NCBI GenBank assembly: GCA_002732015.1
Contig: PCCU01000010.1
Coordinates: 18,085 to 28,697 of the forward strand
Direction: 5' to 3'
Length of the DNA stretch: 10,613 nucleotides
Source: Candidatus Pelagibacterales bacterium
Lineage (GTDB): Bacteria > Pseudomonadota > Alphaproteobacteria > TMED109
Shown here piece after piece: positions 7,788 through 10,613 of the stretch. The notes beneath the pieces are model-generated. The model worked only from the letters and a program-made list of their open reading frames with translations. It was not told where the DNA came from and searched no databases. Made by a program: the position numbers and the translations under genes. Each line of letters begins with the position of its first letter. Positions within the stretch are counted from its first letter, which is position 1.

Positions 7788-8427
7788 TCAGATTTATATT
7801 GTTTAACATTTCTTGTGCTCTTGCTCTTAGCGATTGAGTTGCAAGCTGCTCATTTATTATCTTATTAAAATCTTTTTTTGCTTCTGCTAATTGGCCTTTT
7901 TCAAAGAGAAAGTGTCCCCTAAGTTCATGACCTAAAAGAGACCAATAACCACCGTGTGAAAGTAGTTCATTAATGCTTTTTTGAAATTCTTTTTGATCAT
8001 TAATGCCCATATAAGCTATCGATAAGAAATAATTGTTAAGTTTTTTTAGTGGCTCTAATTTTTTACCCTTTATTTCTATTTTTGATAAATGACTAATAGC
8101 TCCCTCAAAGTCTTGTCTTTTTAAATATATTTTTGATAGTAACATATTAGATAGTATCTCATGCCCTTTATGTCCTAATTTAGATAGTTTTTTTAATTCA
8201 GCAATTGCTCTTTCATCTTCAGTATTAATTATGGAAATTATTTCAATTAAATATCCAGATAGTCTAATATCTTTAGATTTTTTATTATAATCCATATAAA
8301 ATAATGTTGCTGTAATTACTAAAATAAAAACTGATAAAATTAGTACTATTTTTTTATACTTATGAAATAAACTTTTTAACTTATCTATAGTTACTTCATT
8401 ATCTATATCTGAAAATGGATCGCTCAA
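7768..8427 (-). CDS. yfgM: YfgM-like membrane-anchored TPR protein
   Basis: The 219-residue protein has a cytoplasmic N-terminal stretch of about 26 residues, one membrane segment at about 27-45 and an outer helical part that reads as tetratricopeptide-like repeats (about 75-210, e.g. KIYLKRQDFEGAISHL and LFEKGQLAEAKKDFNKII). This matches YfgM, which in E. coli sits at the SecYEG translocon with the chaperone PpiD. The identification rests on this topology and on the conserved order yfgM-bamB-der, because sequence conservation in the family is low. The start is TTG at 8427, preceded by a clear Shine-Dalgarno GAGAGG (8433-8438) five bases away; an ATG at 8440 is out of frame. It is probably the first gene of a three-gene operon. 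Confidence 0.82.
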   Translation of the reverse strand: MSDPFSDIDNEVTIDKLKSLFHKYKKIVLILSVFILVITATLFYMDYNKKSKDIRLSGYLIEIISIINTEDERAIAELKKLSKLGHKGHEILSNMLLSKIYLKRQDFEGAISHLSKIEIKGKKLEPLKKLNNYFLSIAYMGINDQKEFQKSINELLSHGGYWSLLGHELRGHFLFEKGQLAEAKKDFNKIINEQLATQSLRARAQEMLNNINLNDEGNS

Positions 8428-8566
8428 AATTTCCTCTCATTTCTTAACAGTCTTATAATATTTTAATATATATGTATAACTGTAAGAGTTCTTCTTCTTA
8501 ATGTTATTTTTAATAAAATATTATTACTATTTATAATTAAGGTTATAACAAATATAAAGAAAAATT
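8428..8566 (-). promoter_or_regulatory. Leader and probable promoter region of yfgM-bamB-der
   Basis: This is a 139-base AT-rich gap between the SDR stop and the yfgM-like start, both genes on the minus strand. It contains the ribosome binding site GAGAGG (8433-8438). A promoter is expected here because it is the only sizeable gap before the three-gene unit. The best -35-like (CTTACA, minus strand, near 8480-8485) and -10-like (TATTAT) boxes are about 20 bases apart, too far for a confident call. A GGTTA/TAACC pair (8541-8545 / 8568-8572) has a 22-base loop and no good T run, so no clear terminator for the SDR transcript was found. Confidence 0.3.
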
Positions 8567-9361
8567 TTAACCTCTTCCTACAAAAGGCATATTATTAGCC
8601 ATAATTGTAGTATTTAAAATATTGGTATTTAAAGGTAGTTTTTGTATCAATACTATTAACTCAACTACATTTTCTACATTCATTGTAGGTTCAATCTTTT
8701 TAATACCATATGATTGTAAAGCACCCTTAGTAAATGATTTGGTAAGAGGAGTTAATGCATTGCCTATATCTATTTGACTGCAAACTATTTTATCTTTTCT
8801 TCCATCTAACGCCAAAGATTTAGTTAATCCTGTTATTGCATGCTTTGATGTTGTGTATGCTACTGATTTAGGTCTTGGTGAAAAAGCAGATATAGAACCA
8901 TTGTTAATAATTCTACCTCCTTTAGGCCTTTGTTTTTTCATCATTTGATAAGCATACTTTGCACAAAGAAACATTCCATTAATATTTATATTTATTACTT
9001 TTTTCCAATCCTCAAATTTAATTTCATCAATTGTCTTTGAATACATTCCTATTCCTGCATTATTAAATAATAAGTCCAGCCTGCGATGTTGCTTTTTTAT
9101 AAGTAAGAATACCTTTCTAACATCAACTTCTTTGGAAACATCACATTTTATTACATGACAAGAGCCTCTATTCTTTTCTCTTACAGATTGTTGCTTTGTA
9201 TTGATTAACTTATCTTTTTTTCTTCCAGCTAAATAAACATCGAGTCCTTCTTTTGCTAAGCCTAATGCTACAGCTTTTCCTATTCCAGAGCCAGCACCAG
9301 TTACTAAAGCTACCTTGATATTATTTTCTTTTTTTTTCAATCTGATTACCAAAAGCTGCAT
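8567..9361 (-). CDS. Short-chain dehydrogenase/reductase (SDR), classical type
   Basis: This is an NAD(P)-dependent oxidoreductase of the classical SDR family with unknown substrate. It shows the Rossmann motif TGAGSGIG (21-28), the D74-V segment (KCDVS), NNAG (100-103), the catalytic serine S156 in NGSIS, and Y169-xxx-K173 in YTTSK, followed by HAITGLTKSLALDG and the block QIDIGNALTP (196-205). An alcohol or hydroxy-acid/keto-acid reaction is the family expectation. Starting at ATG 9361 gives 264 residues and a 41-base overlap with the iron-sulfur gene. The first 15 residues are not typical of the family, so an in-frame TTG at 9340 (257 residues, 20-base overlap) is an equally plausible start; neither has a clear Shine-Dalgarno sequence. 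The overlap implies co-transcription with the iron-sulfur and flavoprotein genes. Confidence 0.9.
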   Translation of the reverse strand: MQLLVIRLKKKENNIKVALVTGAGSGIGKAVALGLAKEGLDVYLAGRKKDKLINTKQQSVREKNRGSCHVIKCDVSKEVDVRKVFLLIKKQHRRLDLLFNNAGIGMYSKTIDEIKFEDWKKVINININGMFLCAKYAYQMMKKQRPKGGRIINNGSISAFSPRPKSVAYTTSKHAITGLTKSLALDGRKDKIVCSQIDIGNALTPLTKSFTKGALQSYGIKKIEPTMNVENVVELIVLIQKLPLNTNILNTTIMANNMPFVGRG

Positions 9362-10046
9362 GAAGTAGTGGTTTAATTACTTCATCTTTGAGGTTAATTC
9401 CTACTCCACATTTAATTTTTAGATTCTGATATTCTCTTCTATATGTTTCCAGTCCTAGGCTTTTTGCTTTCTCTATTATTCCTTTCTTTTCTTCCTCAGG
9501 AGTCAGCGGATCTATATACAGCCTCTGTAATTTTAAGAAAGAAAAAGGATTTCCAAACAAGTATGCATTATTCTCTTCAACCTCAAGGTTATTTTTTTTA
9601 TGTAATGGACAACCATCAAGGCAAGCATAGCACTCTATACATGCCGTTAAATTATGATAAGAAACATCAGCTTCAACATTAAGATTATTTTTATAAGGTA
9701 TTTTGTTGTAACCTATCATTTGTCTGGGTATTGCATCTCTTTTTACAATTAAGTCTTTTATAACAGGAAGGGTGCCTAGTGGGCTGATTGTATCACCCTC
9801 TTTTACTCTTGCCCTGCAAGCTAGTCTTGGCTTCCCATTTATGTCAACAGTACAAATGCCACAGTTTCTTGCTCTGCAACCATATCTAAATGATAAGTCA
9901 TCTATTTTTTCCTCTTGTGCTTGTAATAGAACATCTAAGACCATAGGTCTTTCATCTTTAAATTTCTTTTTGTAAGTATATTCTATCTCAGAAGATTTTT
10001 TGTCTCTAAAAAGTTTTATGCGTATTTTTAATGTTTCAATACCCAT
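9321..10046 (-). CDS. SdhB/FrdB-family iron-sulfur subunit lacking the [3Fe-4S] ligand set
   Basis: The 241-residue protein resembles the electron-transfer subunit of succinate dehydrogenase and fumarate reductase. The N-terminal ferredoxin-like domain has the [2Fe-2S] ligands C57, C62, C65 and C77. The C-terminal domain has C136-xx-C139-xx-C142-xxx-C146-P. In canonical SdhB three more cysteines follow (E. coli 206, 212, 216). Here only C213 (KCGVGINL) remains, and it lines up best with C216, the fourth [4Fe-4S] ligand; the positions of C206 and C212 are Arg and Leu. So one [2Fe-2S] and one [4Fe-4S] cluster are predicted, without the quinone-side [3Fe-4S] cluster. It starts 3 bases after the flavoprotein stop, with AGGTGA (10050-10055) as ribosome binding site. 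It is not confidently succinate dehydrogenase; a soluble or alternative acceptor is possible. Confidence 0.85.
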   Translation of the reverse strand: MGIETLKIRIKLFRDKKSSEIEYTYKKKFKDERPMVLDVLLQAQEEKIDDLSFRYGCRARNCGICTVDINGKPRLACRARVKEGDTISPLGTLPVIKDLIVKRDAIPRQMIGYNKIPYKNNLNVEADVSYHNLTACIECYACLDGCPLHKKNNLEVEENNAYLFGNPFSFLKLQRLYIDPLTPEEEKKGIIEKAKSLGLETYRREYQNLKIKCGVGINLKDEVIKPLLHAAFGNQIEKKRK

Positions 10047-10049
10047 TAA

Positions 10050-10613
10050 TCACCTATTTATTTCAGCGGGAGCTGCCTCTAAACTTCCTGCTTGAAGTTC
10101 TATAGATTTAGCTTTGGAGCCTAATATTTTTTTATATTTATTTTCTATAATTCTATCCTTTAAAAAGTCAGGTAGAATTCTTATGAACTTTGCATTGTAC
10201 AATCTATATAATTCGTTAATCTTATATTTTAATACTATTTTTAAATTAGTTCTTTCTCTTTCAATTATTGCTACTTTTAGTTTACTGAAAGCATCTGTAA
10301 ATATTAATGTTGAAAAAGGTTTAGAAAATATTTTTTTTCTTTTTCCATCCAACCTTACGTGTCCTCCTAAGCTAAAATCTCTATTTAATGATGCTAGGGT
10401 TACTGCTTTAGCAGATAAAATCATATTCTTAAGTTCAATTTTTTCAATAAGTTGTTGATTCCAATACATATCAGGCTTAACCAAAATATCTTTAAGTTTT
10501 TCTTCTAATTCAGCTAAGTAGCTTTGCATTGCAAGTAAATCTTTTTTTCTTCTTGCTGCACCAATATATTCCCATGATTTTCTTTGTAAATCAATTTTTA
10601 AGTTATATGCTTT
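10050..10613 (-). CDS. SdhA/FrdA-family flavoprotein subunit, C-terminal part (partial)
   Basis: The reading frame is open from the stop at 10050-10052 to the window edge, so the 5' part lies outside; 187 residues are visible. The Met at 10529 is internal. Residues just upstream of it (10536-10595) read LQRKSWEYIGAARRKKDLL, matching the usual 'L-Q-x-x-M-W-x-x-V-G-x-x-R' start of the C-terminal helical domain of fumarate reductase/succinate dehydrogenase flavoproteins. NQQLIEKIELKNMILSAKAV and GGHVRLD follow, where the family usually has 'E-L-x-N-M/L' and 'SRGAHxRxD'. The Ser-Arg of SRGAH is replaced (SLGGH), so this is a divergent member. The last 100 or so residues are basic and not recognised. 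The FAD domain and active-site residues cannot be seen. It pairs with the adjacent iron-sulfur subunit. Confidence 0.78.
   Translation of the reverse strand, partial: KAYNLKIDLQRKSWEYIGAARRKKDLLAMQSYLAELEEKLKDILVKPDMYWNQQLIEKIELKNMILSAKAVTLASLNRDFSLGGHVRLDGKRKKIFSKPFSTLIFTDAFSKLKVAIIERERTNLKIVLKYKINELYRLYNAKFIRILPDFLKDRIIENKYKKILGSKAKSIELQAGSLEAAPAEINR

Noticed and set aside
8541..8572. GGTTA/TAACC as a terminator of the SDR transcript
   Set aside because: The stem is only five pairs, the loop is 22 bases, it overlaps the stop codon, and no clear T run follows on the minus strand.
9443..9975. Two short plus-strand open frames antisense to the iron-sulfur subunit gene
   Set aside because: They lack ribosome binding sites and recognisable motifs, and the opposite strand has well-supported cluster ligands.
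10114..10458. Open frame of 114 codons on the plus strand opposite the flavoprotein
   Set aside because: It is antisense to the conserved SdhA-type C-terminal domain and has no features of its own.
10050..10529. A separate 159-residue hypothetical gene
   Set aside because: The frame continues to the window edge, and the upstream codons carry conserved flavoprotein sequence, so the Met at 10529 is internal.
1..10613. CRISPR array, insertion sequence, tRNA, rRNA, prophage or defence system
   Set aside because: No regular spaced repeats, transposase motifs, terminal inverted repeats, tRNA-like folds or known defence domains were seen; nearly all the sequence is covered by housekeeping or metabolic genes.

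Overview
The window is a gene-dense, strongly AT-rich stretch (GC judged by eye at about 30%). It looks like the chromosome of a free-living, probably marine, alphaproteobacterium with a streamlined genome. The evidence is the gene order rplI-dnaB-alr-cvpA-purF, an alphaproteobacterial style of DnaB (linker before the KQRHGP motif) and of Der (NKxE instead of NKxD in the first GTPase domain), very short or negative intergenic distances, and frequent TTG starts. No mobile element, CRISPR array, tRNA, rRNA or prophage sign was seen. The exact clade (SAR11-like, HIMB59/AEGEAN-169-like or other) cannot be settled from this sequence.

Left part, plus strand (1-5099): the last 54 codons of ribosomal protein L9 (rplI), then a 202-base non-coding gap with two near-consensus DnaA boxes and two perfect palindromes. 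A tight run follows: dnaB (replicative helicase), alr (alanine racemase), cvpA (inner-membrane protein) and purF (first step of purine synthesis). The alr start lies inside dnaB, and the later genes are 1-11 bases apart, so they are probably co-transcribed. radA, often found between alr and cvpA in relatives, is absent here.

Middle, minus strand (8427 down to 5108): yfgM-like, bamB and der, the same order as in E. coli and many proteobacteria, with overlaps of 20 and 8 bases. This couples a SecYEG/periplasmic chaperone-type protein, an outer-membrane assembly lipoprotein and a ribosome-assembly GTPase. der converges on purF with only 8 bases between the stops.

Right part, minus strand (10613 down to 8567): an apparent operon of a flavoprotein of the SdhA/FrdA family (only its C-terminal part is in the window), an SdhB/FrdB-type iron-sulfur subunit and a short-chain dehydrogenase. 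This is the least ordinary part. The iron-sulfur subunit has kept the ligands for one [2Fe-2S] and one [4Fe-4S] cluster but has lost two of the three canonical [3Fe-4S] cysteines. No membrane-anchor gene lies downstream, and the partner is an SDR oxidoreductase. It therefore does not look like standard complex II; its substrate is unknown.
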